Assembly: GCF_014145665.1 (NCBI RefSeq)
Contig: NZ_JACHTD010000009.1
Location: forward strand, 1 to 64,000
Length of the DNA stretch: 64,000 bases
Reading direction: 5' to 3'
From: Myroides sp. NP-2
Lineage (GTDB): Bacteria > Bacteroidota > Bacteroidia > Flavobacteriales > Flavobacteriaceae
Shown: one piece after another, positions 18,965-29,000 of the stretch
Numbering within the stretch: the first letter of the stretch is position 1
Layout of the letters: every line of letters starts with the position of its first letter
Program-made: the position numbers and the translations under genes
The notes under the pieces: model-generated
Database searches by the model: none
Seen by the model: only the letters and a program-made list of their open reading frames with translations
Told to the model about the DNA's origin: nothing

Positions 18965-19480
18965 TTAATGTACTTGTCTTCGAATATAATTTTCATAGGT
19001 TTCACTTAGGTGTTTAAGCCCTTGTGTTGGAGGATGTGGACGCAGCGTTATTTTCAGTCTTCCCTTGCTCTTAGGTGGTTTTTTCTTGAAGGAAATAGCA
19101 CAAGACTTTCCAAGGTCTAAAAGGAGTTCCTCTTTCTGGACTTCTAGGTTAAAATCAAGGGAAAACGTCGCTTTTTGGATGCTGCAGATTTCTAAGGGAA
19201 TCAAGGCGATTAAAGGGACTTCAATTGGATTCATCTCTGCAAGAGTAGGCGCTTGATTTTCCTGATCTTTGAATATATTCTCTGGGTAGTTGAGGAGTAC
19301 GGTTTTGGGAATTCTTGTTTTTCGGCTTATGCGTTCGCCTGTCGGGTCAACGAATTCAACTTCTCTTTCCTCAAAATAATGATCCAACAAGGTCAGATTT
19401 TTTTCTGTTATCTGATCATTTGCATTTAAAATCGCTAGATGTAGGGCTTCAATAATTTTTTTTACACTGATTGTCGTCAT
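18965..19480 (-). CDS. DUF2589-type paralogue C
   Basis: A 171-residue protein. Residues 86-114 carry the core shared by all three paralogues here: VPLIALIPLEICSIQKATF followed by SLDFNLEV. An N-terminal amphipathic helix (KKIIEALHLAILNAND) and a basic C-terminal strand region with RPHPPTQGLKHL also line up with the others, though this copy is shorter and lacks the long insert of paralogue A. Its start codon overlaps the stop of the zinc-ribbon gene by 4 nt (19477-19480), so the two are translationally coupled. Function unknown; the assignment to DUF2589 rests on the shared core. Confidence 0.6.
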   Translation of the reverse strand: MTTISVKKIIEALHLAILNANDQITEKNLTLLDHYFEEREVEFVDPTGERISRKTRIPKTVLLNYPENIFKDQENQAPTLAEMNPIEVPLIALIPLEICSIQKATFSLDFNLEVQKEELLLDLGKSCAISFKKKPPKSKGRLKITLRPHPPTQGLKHLSETYENYIRRQVH

Positions 19481-19677
19481 TTGGCTTTTGTTTTTTCGAT
19501 TGATGTATGATACAATTGTATCGCTTGTTTTACTACTGCCTGACTATCCGAAGACAAGCTAATTAACGATTGACAATTTGAGCAACTAAATTTGGTTCCC
19601 ATTAGCAATTGCACGAGCTCTAACTCAACGGGAGTGTGGCAATTTGGGCAGTTAATACGGCTAGTTAGAATTTCCAT
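19477..19677 (-). CDS. Small zinc-ribbon protein of the DUF2589 cluster
   Basis: A 66-residue cytosolic protein with two CxxC knuckles, CPNCHTPVELE near residue 9 and CSNCQSLISL near residue 32, which together would bind one zinc ion. A short C-terminal helix follows. It lies 5 bp after paralogue B and overlaps paralogue C by 4 nt. Such ribbons may bind nucleic acid or act as protein adaptors; nothing here decides. It is a fixed small partner in a tight operon, so it is unlikely to be spurious. Confidence 0.7.
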   Translation of the reverse strand: MEILTSRINCPNCHTPVELELVQLLMGTKFSCSNCQSLISLSSDSQAVVKQAIQLYHTSIEKTKAK

Positions 19678-19682
19678 GGGAT

Positions 19683-20273
19683 TTAAGTATTAATAGGTTG
19701 AATATTTTTTGCATAGATATCGAGAAGGGTCAAAATGCCCAAGGGTAGTGGCAGTGCCTCCATTTGGATATCCAAGCGCAAGAACTGTTGCTTGCTGTGG
19801 TCTTTCCCCTGATTCACAGGCGTGGGTTTTGCGGTAGATACTTTGCCGTGGAGTTGAGCATGCCGTTCAATAATAGCATTGCTTGGATTGAGGTAACTCG
19901 TACTAGAGGTAATATCCAGATTAAACTTTAGTTGCGCTTGCTTTAGGGCTATTGAATTAAGCGGAACGATAGATAAGAGGGGTACTTCTACTACAATTTC
20001 TTGTTTTATGCGCTCTTGTCCTACTTGTTGAAATGTGGTCAATACCAAGTGAATGAGCTTGGGTTGATATAGTTCTAGGGCTGCAGTAGCTCGATTGTTA
20101 TCTTGTGCATCTACTTTGGTAAAGTACTGATCGAGTAGTGCATATAGCTGTCCATTTAACAGTAGTGTATTGGCTTTTGAAAGTGCAACCAAAGGAGCAG
20201 AGATCAGCGATTCAATATTGATTTCTGAATCTTGTTTTTTACTCTTTTTGAGCGATGTGTTCGGTTGGTTCAT
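19683..20273 (-). CDS. DUF2589-type paralogue B
   Basis: A 196-residue protein. The N-terminal helix ESLISAPLVALSKANTLL resembles the LIGGPLNAA helix of paralogue A. The core at residues 96-124 reads VEVPLLSIVPLNSIALKQAQ then LKFNLDITSS, and the C-terminus has LPLPLGILTLLDIYAKNIQ. Between them is a variable, charged stretch. No signal peptide or membrane segment is seen. It is the second gene of the operon, 53 bp after paralogue A. The family has no known function as far as I know. Confidence 0.65.
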   Translation of the reverse strand: MNQPNTSLKKSKKQDSEINIESLISAPLVALSKANTLLLNGQLYALLDQYFTKVDAQDNNRATAALELYQPKLIHLVLTTFQQVGQERIKQEIVVEVPLLSIVPLNSIALKQAQLKFNLDITSSTSYLNPSNAIIERHAQLHGKVSTAKPTPVNQGKDHSKQQFLRLDIQMEALPLPLGILTLLDIYAKNIQPINT

Positions 20274-20326
20274 GATTCCTGTTTTTAGAGGAATGTTGGG
20301 AGATCTTTTTTAGACTTGTAACTCCT

Positions 20327-21019
20327 TTATTCCGTTAGTTGATTTTGGTTTTGCGCATTAGGCTGCGGGCTAGGCTGCGGAATAGTCTGCGGGCTAGATT
20401 GTTGCTGTATATTTACAGGGTCCATGGCTTTTGAAAAAAGATCGAGTAGGGTAGTTACACCCGTTGAAAGCGGAAGCTGGCCTGCGTGAACGCTCACGCT
20501 GTATTTGGCAGCATTACTTTTTTTGTACTGTTGATTTTCACTGCTTGTTTGTGAAGCATCATAACTTACTTTTCCTCTAACTTCAGCTGAAAAAACCCCA
20601 AAACCTATTTTGGCTTCTAAGGAAGCCTCAGCTGCTTTTTGCTCTTTTGTTTCTGAAGTTTCTTCAGCTACATAGCTGGAGTAGACTTCCATATCAAAGT
20701 GAATATCGACTTGATCAACTGCGAGTGCATTGAGGGGGATAAGCGTCATTAGAGGGAGCTGAAAGACTGTTTCTACTTGGGTTGTGGTTTGCTCGTCTTG
20801 CCTAACGGATCTGTTGAGTTTCATAGTAACCAGAATGGCTTGATATGAAATAGAAGAATCAGTTCCGCTTTTCACAAAACAAGTGTCTAAAATAAACTTG
20901 GTCTGTGAGAGTGCCATTTTTGCATTAGCATCTGCCGCTGCATTCAATGGGCCACCTATCAAGGCGTCCATTGGTAGTCCCGTAAATTGTTGGGACATAG
21001 ATACTAAATTTACTTCCAT
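20327..21019 (-). CDS. DUF2589 domain-containing protein A
   Basis: A 230-residue protein and the clearest DUF2589 member: N-terminal LPMDALIGGPLNAAADANAK at residues 15-34, a beta-rich middle, the core FQLPLMTLIPLNALAVDQVD (86-105) followed by IHFDMEV, a charged Ala/Glu/Lys insert (115-150), and a C-terminal GQLPLSTGVTTLLDLFSK helix. The last 25 residues are a Pro/Gln-rich tail. It is the first gene of the cluster, divergent from a LuxR-type response regulator. The family is uncharacterised to my knowledge; the protein looks soluble or peripherally membrane-bound. Confidence 0.75.
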   Translation of the reverse strand: MEVNLVSMSQQFTGLPMDALIGGPLNAAADANAKMALSQTKFILDTCFVKSGTDSSISYQAILVTMKLNRSVRQDEQTTTQVETVFQLPLMTLIPLNALAVDQVDIHFDMEVYSSYVAEETSETKEQKAAEASLEAKIGFGVFSAEVRGKVSYDASQTSSENQQYKKSNAAKYSVSVHAGQLPLSTGVTTLLDLFSKAMDPVNIQQQSSPQTIPQPSPQPNAQNQNQLTE

Positions 21020-21377
21020 AACTTTTCTGTTTTTAGTTTACTTGAAATTACGCTTGGAATACGTATCGTCCTAGGGTGTAATTACTGGAATTATCGAGTG
21101 AAATTCCCTTTTTTTAGCTATATAGCTGAGGGGATCCCACTATTCGCTGTCACTTTTTGAGGAATTCATCCCATTCTTATCTCGATATGGCGTACTATTT
21201 GTTTAGTATCTTGTGTTGGACGGTGGACGGGCAAATTACCTTTGGCAGTTGTACAATTGTTTGCTCAAACGATTCCATTCTCTGTTTATCTCGACTTGCT
21301 TTTACTCATACTCGTACGTGAAAGATTTTAAGTAAACTTCTCTTATTGTGGAACAAATCTAATAGCAGCTATACCGG
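21020..21377. promoter_or_regulatory. Divergent regulatory region between the DUF2589 cluster and a response regulator
   Basis: No gene is seen in 358 bp. A 9-bp inverted repeat lies at its two ends, AGTTTACTT at 21035-21043 and AAGTAAACT at 21330-21338, so each outgoing gene has the same motif upstream of its start. Two imperfect copies of CCATTC-n-TTATCTCGA lie at about 21170-21186 and 21276-21295. These could be operators for the adjacent regulator. Confidence 0.4.
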
Positions 21378-22037
21378 ATGAAATATAAAATCACACTTGT
21401 AGAAGACGATACGTTAATACGAGAACTATTGACGGAATTTTTAAACGCATCAAAAGACTTTGAGGTTTGTTACTCTTTTGGGGGTAGTAGCAATCTGTAC
21501 GAATTAGTTATGAGTCACTGTTCAAAAATGGATTTAATAATTATGGATTTTCAATTGGGAGACAAGCATATGGAGGAATTGTTAGTACATTTGAAACAAG
21601 CAGCGTTTGGCGTTCCTATAGTGATCGTAACCACCCAATACAATCCTGTTTTAATTGAGTATATGATGAATTTAGGTGTTTCGTGTTACCTACCCAAAAA
21701 CATCAAGTTACGTGAATTTTTAATACTTTTATACGAGGTTGTCCAAAAGGGACATTATCTGGATAAGGAGCAGTTTACCTATTTAAAAGAAGCTGTGTAT
21801 GACCATGCAGAAGCCTCAACGCTCAAGCAGTTTAATATTTCTAAGCGAGAAGTAGATATCCTCTATCTTTTGGCCCAACAATACACGGCAAAAGAAATAG
21901 GCAAACGCCTTTTCATCTCGCCAAAAACAGTGGAGAACTACAAAAGTGTCCTCTTTGTCAAAACTGGAACAAAGAGCATTGTGGGTTTAGTCCTTTGGGC
22001 TATACATAGGCGAATTATTTCGGTTGACTCGAGGTAA
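21378..22037 (+). CDS. Response regulator, NarL/LuxR type
   Basis: A 219-residue regulator. The receiver domain has acidic residues EDD at 8-10, phospho-acceptor Asp in IIMDFQLGD near residue 57, VTT, and Lys in LPKN. The C-terminal LuxR helix-turn-helix is seen as SKREVDILYLLAQQYTAKEI and SPKTVENYKSVLF. No histidine kinase gene is adjacent. It is transcribed away from the DUF2589 cluster and shares a mirror-image motif with it, which makes it a candidate regulator of that cluster. Confidence 0.85.
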   Translation: MKYKITLVEDDTLIRELLTEFLNASKDFEVCYSFGGSSNLYELVMSHCSKMDLIIMDFQLGDKHMEELLVHLKQAAFGVPIVIVTTQYNPVLIEYMMNLGVSCYLPKNIKLREFLILLYEVVQKGHYLDKEQFTYLKEAVYDHAEASTLKQFNISKREVDILYLLAQQYTAKEIGKRLFISPKTVENYKSVLFVKTGTKSIVGLVLWAIHRRIISVDSR

Positions 22038-22155
22038 GCCCTCTAGGTTATACTGGTTTTAACAAGGAGAAATCCCACATAGACGCCTTGCGCTTAGCAG
22101 TATTCAAAAGGTGTGCTCCTTAGACTCGAAAACATCTTCTATCCCTGTAATTGTC

Positions 22156-22977
22156 TCACTTTCTATACATACTTAATGAAACTCCCGTCTCTCTTTTAAA
22201 ATATCGCCCCATATAGGAAGGGTCTACAAAGTTTAATTCTTCTGCAATTGTACCAATGCTCTTATCTGTAGTTAGGAGTAAGTTTTTTATTTTGAGAATA
22301 ACCTGTCTATTAATGAGGTCTTTCGGAAGGTCGTTGAGATGGCTTTTTGAAATTTGAGCCAAATAAAATGGGGTAATATGCAGTAGATCTGCATAAAAGG
22401 CAACATCTCGATTGGTTTTGGCATATTGCCCTATAAGTTCCCAAAATTTCCAACAGTGTTCTTCCTTTCTACTAATTTTTTTCTTCCTCAGTTGATCGTA
22501 TCCATCGATATAATTGACCAGGTGTAAAAAGAGGTTTTGAAAGTGATTACACACAATCCGATCTAGGTATTTACTCGGTTGTTCTAGAATATAGTTGAGT
22601 TGTAACATCCAAAATTCCAACTGTGTGCGCTGTTCACTTGTCATTTGAAGGACAGGATAGTCGTGCAAAAATCCAAACAACGTATTGGGGAGGTGATACG
22701 CTATTTCGCTGGCGAGTGAGCGATCAATCCCGTAAATATAAGCAGAGAACTCGTCGGTTTTTTGTTGTACAATCACCACATCATCACTGGATAAAACGGT
22801 AAGGGTGTTTTTGTTGATGATATAGTCTGTAAAGTTAACACTTAGCGTTGCTTCACCTCTTAGGCAAATAATCACAACGATCTAGGAAAGCGAAAGCGGA
22901 TAATTGAGCTGTTCGCTAAAGGATATAGGGCCGTGCGATAGGCTTATAGCTGTCTTTTTTAAATCGAAGTCCTGCAT
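22156..22977 (-). pseudogene. AraC family regulator interrupted by an in-frame TAG
   Basis: The AraC helix-turn-helix pair is intact at the C-terminus (NRQVILKIKNLLLTTDKSIG and YMGRYFKRETGVSLSMYRK). The downstream open frame of 239 codons would have to start at a GTG (22873-22875) in the middle of the N-terminal cupin-like sensor domain. Reading on upstream in the same frame there is a TAG at 22882-22884, then 31 more codons beginning with ATG at 22975-22977 that read MQDFDLKKTAISLSHG and SEQLNYPLSLS, as expected for the start of this domain. A GAG or CAG to TAG change would explain it. Intact length would be about 273 residues. Reinitiation at GTG is possible but would lack the first beta strands. 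Confidence 0.7.
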
Positions 22978-23129
22978 GACATAGTTTGGATAGTTGTGTA
23001 AAATTATTCATTTTATTCTACTATTCTTTACAATAGTTTTCAAAAGTACCGAAATAGCGCAAATAGTAGACTAAAAACAGAGGAAGACCTGCTTTACTTT
23101 TGTCCTAGATATAAATAAAGAAGTAAAAG

Positions 23130-23672
23130 ATGAAATTAACAACAGATCGATTAATCTTAAGGCCTTGGGCATTAAGTGATGCAGAAGATTTATTTCGCTA
23201 TGCAAAGGATGAACAAATAGGACCAGCGGCAGGATGGCCAGCTCATAGCAGTGTGGAAGAGAGTATCACAGTTATAGAAGAGGTATTTTCTAAGCCAGAG
23301 ATTTACGCCCTTGCTTTAAAAGAAAATAACCGCGCTATTGGCTGTATTGGTTTATTAGTAGGAGAAGATAGTCATTTGCCAATTTCTTCCTCTGAGGGCG
23401 AAGTGGCGTACTGGCTAGGTGTTCCATTTTGGGGGCAAGGTTTAATACCAGAAGCGCTAGAGGCGATTATTGCACATAGTTTCGAAAATTTAGCGTTCAC
23501 TGACCTTTGGTGTGTATTTTATGAGGATAATGAGAAATCTAGACGAGCACAAGAAAAATGTGGATTTAAGCATTCTCATCGCATCGAAAATCAAAGAAAT
23601 GAAGCAACGGGTGATTATTGCGTTGAATACGTCAGTCGGTTGACTAAGAAAGACTGGCTTGCCAATCGATAA
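23130..23672 (+). CDS. GNAT acetyltransferase, RimJ/RimL type
   Basis: A 180-residue acetyltransferase beginning TDRLILRPWALSDAEDL, the standard opening of the RimJ/RimL subgroup that acetylates protein N-termini or small amines. The acetyl-CoA loop is seen as YWLGVPFWGQGLIPEAL and the C-terminal NEKSRRAQEKCGFKH is typical. Substrate unknown. A TACTTTTG box at 23095-23102 is a possible -7 element, and a terminator follows the gene. Confidence 0.85.
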   Translation: MKLTTDRLILRPWALSDAEDLFRYAKDEQIGPAAGWPAHSSVEESITVIEEVFSKPEIYALALKENNRAIGCIGLLVGEDSHLPISSSEGEVAYWLGVPFWGQGLIPEALEAIIAHSFENLAFTDLWCVFYEDNEKSRRAQEKCGFKHSHRIENQRNEATGDYCVEYVSRLTKKDWLANR

Positions 23673-23753
23673 TGCAAGGCCGGAGCGCCGTATTACATAC
23701 CAAAAGGGAGTATCGAACGATGACTTGATACTTGTGAATCTCCTTTTATAAAG

Positions 23754-23787
23754 GCGAGTGTACAGATACGTACACTTGCTTTTTTTA
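23754..23787 (+). terminator. Intrinsic terminator after the GNAT gene
   Basis: A 10-bp stem with one G-T pair (23754-23763 with 23770-23779) is followed by T8. Confidence 0.85.
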
Positions 23788-23880
23788 TGGCTATTACCCG
23801 TTTCCTTCTGAAAAAAGGTTTTTTAGTGCCTCTACCAGCTATTGCATATATAGTTTTGATGTAGTTATTTTACTATTTAG

Positions 23881-24471
23881 ATGAGATCGGCTATGTTATT
23901 ACAAAAATTATTAGGTGAATTTGAGATAAAAGACAGGGTGTTTACAGCGGAAGAAGAAAAACTATTCGATTCTTTTTTTGAGTATAGACCAGTGAAAAAG
24001 AACACCTTTTTGATTCGTGAAGGAGAGATTGAGACGTATAGCTACTTTGTGTATTGTGGGATATTGCGTTGTTGGATATTGGATCAGCATGGAGTAGAAC
24101 AGACGTTTTGGTTTTGTAAGGAGGGAACATTTTCCATGTCCAATATTTCCCTTACTTTGGGTGAAAGGGCTACTTTTAATGTACAGACCTTGGTTGATTG
24201 TGAAATTTATTGCATTAAAAAAGAGGAAATAGGTGCGCTATATGCTGCTATTCCAGCACTTACACCTCTTTTTGAAAACTTGACAGCCCGTTTATTGGAT
24301 CGATTATTACATCGGCAAGTGGCTTTAATCAAGTATTCGCCTGAGGAGTATTATGTGGAACTAAGGTCTACCTTTGGCGCTGCAATTCACTCCATCCCAT
24401 TGAAGGATATTGCCTCTTTTTTAGGGATAACTCCTCAGGCGTTAAGCAGAATTCGCAAGCGCATTTTTTAA
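23881..24471 (+). CDS. Crp/Fnr family transcriptional regulator
   Basis: A 196-residue regulator with an N-terminal cyclic-nucleotide-binding-like beta roll (LIREGEIETYSYFVYCGILR) and a short C-terminal winged helix (IPLKDIASFLGITPQALSRI). No Cys cluster for an iron-sulfur centre is present. This is the small Bacteroidota subgroup whose effectors are mostly unknown. A downstream GNAT gene starts 63 bp later, so a functional pair is possible. A likelier start is the internal ATG at 23893 (MLLQKLLGEF). Confidence 0.85.
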   Translation: MRSAMLLQKLLGEFEIKDRVFTAEEEKLFDSFFEYRPVKKNTFLIREGEIETYSYFVYCGILRCWILDQHGVEQTFWFCKEGTFSMSNISLTLGERATFNVQTLVDCEIYCIKKEEIGALYAAIPALTPLFENLTARLLDRLLHRQVALIKYSPEEYYVELRSTFGAAIHSIPLKDIASFLGITPQALSRIRKRIF

Positions 24472-24534
24472 CTTGGGTTCAGTAGAACGTGAATAAAAGA
24501 GATGACCTTTGCGCTACTTTAAAAATTAAATAGG

Positions 24535-24957
24535 ATGATACGACCAATCAACACAACAGATTATCCCCGCTTATTATGCATTTGGGAAAGTGCTGTTTTA
24601 GCGACTCACGATTTCTTAACATCGGAAGATTTTAGCTATTACAAAACACATTTACCTTCTTATTTTTCATTTGTAACTCTTTGGGGATACGAAGAAGAGG
24701 GTAAATTAGTGGGGTTTATGGGAATTTCGGGCAACAGTTTGGAGATGCTTTTTATTGATGAAACCACAAGAGGCCGTGGAATAGGTAAGGCGCTTATTCA
24801 GTTCGGTATGCAAGAGCAAGGTATTCGTAAAGTAGAGGTCAATGAGCAGAATACACAAGCCTTAGGCTTTTATGAATATCTGGGGTTTAAAGTAATAAAC
24901 AGATTGGAGGTGGATGGACAAGGAAAGCCCTATCCCATTTTACAGCTGGAATTATAA
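24535..24957 (+). CDS. GNAT acetyltransferase (YjaB/ElaA-like)
   Basis: A 140-residue acetyltransferase. It starts MIRPINTTDYPRLLCIWESA and carries the acetyl-CoA loop as TRGRGIGKALIQFGM with the downstream NTQALGFYEYLGFK. This is close to the YjaB group. Its stop overlaps the stop end of the convergent flavoreductase gene by 6 bp, so there is no room for a terminator between them. Substrate unknown. Confidence 0.83.
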   Translation: MIRPINTTDYPRLLCIWESAVLATHDFLTSEDFSYYKTHLPSYFSFVTLWGYEEEGKLVGFMGISGNSLEMLFIDETTRGRGIGKALIQFGMQEQGIRKVEVNEQNTQALGFYEYLGFKVINRLEVDGQGKPYPILQLEL

Positions 24958-25674
24958 CCCTTCAATACCTTCTACCCAATAGCCTCGAGTATAGACTTTA
25001 CTCGTTGTTTTATCTTTGATGACTTTTCTAAAAATTTGAATCGATTTTGCATCTCCTGTCAACAAGAATACTGCCTCTTTCCACTCAGGCATGACAATAG
25101 GATCCAACTGACTGATTAACCTTTCGCTTCGAAAGGTTTTCTTTTTGGGAAAAACGAGGGATTGTTCAATACCCAACGCCAAGGGAGCTGTTTTGTTTTC
25201 TTCATCTAACTCAAATAGAAACAAGTATTTATACTGCTTCTCCTTCCATTTTTGACAGAGGGAATACGCCAATCCCAACGAGGTTTCATCTCCGAAAAAA
25301 ATAAAGCTAGCTGTAGAAATCGCTAAGTAATTGCTATTCGCATGTAAGCTATTCATGCTTATAGCATCCCCCATTTTAAGTTGATGCATAAAATGTTGCC
25401 CTGTACCCCCATTGGGGTGAAGGTAAGCGATAAACTCAAGGGTACCGTTGTCCTTGTCTAGCTGAGATATAGTGTATTTTCTCGTCTGTATATAGTTGAG
25501 TTTAAGACTGAGATAAGAACCGCTGCTAAACTGTAAGTTTTTAAAATCCCCTTTGAGTTGAATGACCTTAACAGATGGCGTTACAGTGGTAATTGCTGAA
25601 ACTTGAGCCAAAGGCAACTTATACGGAGTAATTCCAATAAAATCCAAAACTCTTCTGAATAGGTTTGTGACCAT
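24952..25674 (-). CDS. Siderophore-interacting/FAD-binding reductase family protein (copy 1)
   Basis: About 240 residues from the ATG at 25672-25674, which I prefer to an upstream TTG. The fold is a ferredoxin-reductase-like beta barrel (TRKYTISQLDKDNGTLEF with the FAD-binding R-x-Y-[ST] motif) followed by a nucleotide-binding part with FFGDETSLGLA. A second copy with the same motifs lies at 41818-42528. Relatives reduce ferric siderophores with NAD(P)H or act as unassigned flavoproteins. No siderophore genes are nearby. Confidence 0.75.
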   Translation of the reverse strand: MVTNLFRRVLDFIGITPYKLPLAQVSAITTVTPSVKVIQLKGDFKNLQFSSGSYLSLKLNYIQTRKYTISQLDKDNGTLEFIAYLHPNGGTGQHFMHQLKMGDAISMNSLHANSNYLAISTASFIFFGDETSLGLAYSLCQKWKEKQYKYLFLFELDEENKTAPLALGIEQSLVFPKKKTFRSERLISQLDPIVMPEWKEAVFLLTGDAKSIQIFRKVIKDKTTSKVYTRGYWVEGIEGL

Positions 25675-26034
25675 ATATTTTTTATTACAAAAATAAAGCA
25701 AAAACCCTGGGTAAAGACAAGAGAAAAAATTGTTTTAAATGGACAAAACACTGTTTTGGTAGAACGAAGTGTTACATGTAAATTGGGGTTTTATTAACAT
25801 TAAACTTGCGTCCGTGTTTTTTAGCAAAAATTAATATGAATAAAGTTTATATTTTTATCATAAGAAATAACGGAATGTTATTTAAATTACTATATTAGTA
25901 ATTATTTGAAAATACTAAAAAAGCGCATTATTTTTTTTAACGGTATCTTTTATTAAAAAGTGTAAAAATCAGATGCAGATATTAACAGTAAAATAACCCT
26001 TACCTATAGAAATACTAATGAAACTAACCAAATA
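25675..26034. other. AT-rich intergenic stretch upstream of the giant surface protein
   Basis: No gene is seen in about 360 bp. It holds a dyad AAAACA-CT-GTTTT near 25745-25757 and long A/T runs. Promoters for both neighbours must lie here but no clear TTG/TAnnTTTG pair stands out. Confidence 0.5.
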
Positions 26035-29000
26035 ATGATTATGAATAAACAATTACTTTTTAAACTCCTATTGAGTTTGATGTTATTATCGGTTCATATG
26101 GTTAGAGGACAAGAGTACATGCCTCTAACCATCAGTTCTGGTTTTAACGAAGATGTCATTGCGGAAAACAGTCCCGCATCAACCTTTACTACATCAGCAG
26201 TAGATGCGACGAGTAGTGGGGCAAATAATGCTTTTATGTCCAGGTCCTACCCAGAAGCAACCGTTGGACTTCCCGCGAATGGGTTAATTACATCAATTGC
26301 TGGTGCAACGCCAGGATTACAATTTCAATTGGCACCCTACAATGGAAATAATGTGTTAAAGCTCAATGCGCTTAATTCGGGAGGCACATTAGCTTTAACA
26401 AGTGCTTTTCCAATTACTAAGCTTTTTATTTTAGCCACTTCGGGTAGTAGTGCATCTACCTTTACAGGGACGATAACCTTTACGGATGGGACAACACAAG
26501 CTTTTGGTTCTCAGTCTGTCCCAGATTGGTATGACACGGGAACATCTCCTACCGCTATCCAAGGTATTGGTAGAGTACCACGCGGTAGTGGAAACCCAGA
26601 TAACAATACGACAAACCCGAAGATATTTCAGGTTCCTATTGCGATTGAACAAGCCAATCAAAGCAAACTTATCCAGGAGATATCTTTTACAAAGACGAGT
26701 AACTCCTCTGGTTTTTTGAATATTTTTGCTGTTTCGGCTGAGTATATACCTTCTTGTTCTAGGCCAACTTCCTTGATGAAGAGCGGTGTAACAGCTACGC
26801 AGGCTACGATAAACTGGGTCAGCTCGAGTACTTCCTTTGAACTAAAATATGGACCTACAGGTTTTGATGTTGCAACAGGCGGAACGAGTGTTACCACTAC
26901 AACAGCGTATCGCGTTTTAAGTGGTTTAACAACAGGTCAAACCTATGATGTGTATGTACGAAGCAACTGTGGAGACGACGGCATGAGTACATGGGCGGGT
27001 CCTTTAACTTTTACAGCAGATACTATCATTCAAATAGGAGATGGATCTACTACAGAATCAGGTACTTCCAATATTCCTGTTACAAACTATAGTTACAATT
27101 ATAGCCAACAAATCGTGACGGGTCAAGAATATAGTGCTAGTGGTGGTGGAGTAGGACCTATTACGAAAATTCGCTACTATGTAACGACTATAGCTACTAT
27201 GTCCACCTGGGAAAATTGGAAGGTTTACATCGGGCATACGACTAAATCGTCTTTTAGTTCTACACAAGATTGGGTTCCATTTACAGACTTGACGCAGGTG
27301 TTTAATGGGGTTGTTACAGCAACAGCGAACAACTGGTTTGAAATAACTTTTGATACGCCTTTTAACTATACAGGAGGAAATATTGTTGTAGCCGTACATG
27401 AAGATTCACCCAATTATTCCAGCCCTTCTTTCAGAAAGTATAGAGCTACTGGAAATCAGGGAATACTATATCGAACAGATATCGCTTCGATGAATCCCAA
27501 TCCTGCATCGCCTCCAACGGCAAGTAGTGTACAGTCTAGCTTACCTCAATTGCAATTTGTTGGTACACCAAAAGCTTGTTCACCTCCAATAAATGCGACA
27601 TCTAATGTTCAGTCGTTTACTTCAGCAAGCTTGTCTTGGATGAGAGTAGGAAGCAATGCTAACTTTGAGTATGCTGTTACGACTGATTCAGCGCCACCTA
27701 CAAGTGGAACAATAACGGCACAAACAAGCATTACTTTAACGGATTTAGAAGCTGAAACTCACTATTATCTCCACGTGCGCGCTAAATGTTCTGATACAGA
27801 GGTGAGTGATTGGCTTACCCATAATTTTTATACTGGCTATTGTATTCCTTCTTCCTCGATTACCTCAACGAGCTATAAGATTAATGGGGTAGAACTAACA
27901 GAAGGCTACGTCAATGTAATGAATCCAAACAATGGCACAGCGAATTGGTATTCCAACTATTCGCACATGAAAGTTACGCAATCCGCAGGTGGAAGCATTG
28001 ACTTCGCCGTTGATATACCGTCCTACACTGTGCTGAAGATATGGATTGACCTGAATCAGGACTTTGTATTTGATGCCAATGAGTTAATTGCAGAATTTCC
28101 AAGTTCAGGATCTTCGAATGTTATTCGAACAGGAACGTTTGCAATTCCCGAGGATTTACCATTAGGAGATTACCGCATTCGCATGCGCTCGACCTATTAC
28201 AATGGTTCTGATATTCTTCAAGCCTGTGATGATTGGATAAGAGGTGGGGAGATTGAAGATTATACCCTTTCTGTTGTTGTGCCACCTGCATGTTTACCAC
28301 CTTCAGCACTTACATACAGTTATGTAAGTGGTAAGAATTTCAGCTTAGGTTGGACAAGTGATGGCGAGCTTTTCGATGTAGAATTGATCAATCTAACAGA
28401 AGAGGAGGTACCAACTGGTATACCAACACATTCTGGAATTACAACGGATTCCTTAGTTACTCAACTTAATTTTAATACCTCTTATGCATTTTATGTTAGA
28501 CAAAATTGTGGAGCAGAAACAGGGGTTAGTTCATGGCAAGGACCGTTTAGATTTACCACGCCTTTAGTAACTCCTTCGCCTTGGCGTGAAGAATTTTCAG
28601 GAGAAACAACTTTGCCATTGGGCTGGGAGAATATTCAACGCACATGGATTAGGAGAACATATGAAGCTGCAACTGGAGATAGTTACTCCCTTAATCTTTA
28701 TGGTATAGCTAGCAATATAGGTAGTCTATCGACTATTACGGTTGGGCCTATCTTAAATCAGGATACTTTTTCTTTCAAGATGAAGAATGTAACCTATTAT
28801 GGTAGTGCAGCAGTTCCAGCAGGTTCGACAAGTGTAAAATTGGATATTTCTACAGATTTTGGCGCTACGTATACCACATTTGCTACCGTATTAAATAACG
28901 GACAAATCCCTTGGCAAGAATTTGAATATGATATGACGCCTTATGCAGGTCAGTATGTAAAAATTAAACTGACGGCAACTTTACTAGATACAACCAAGGA

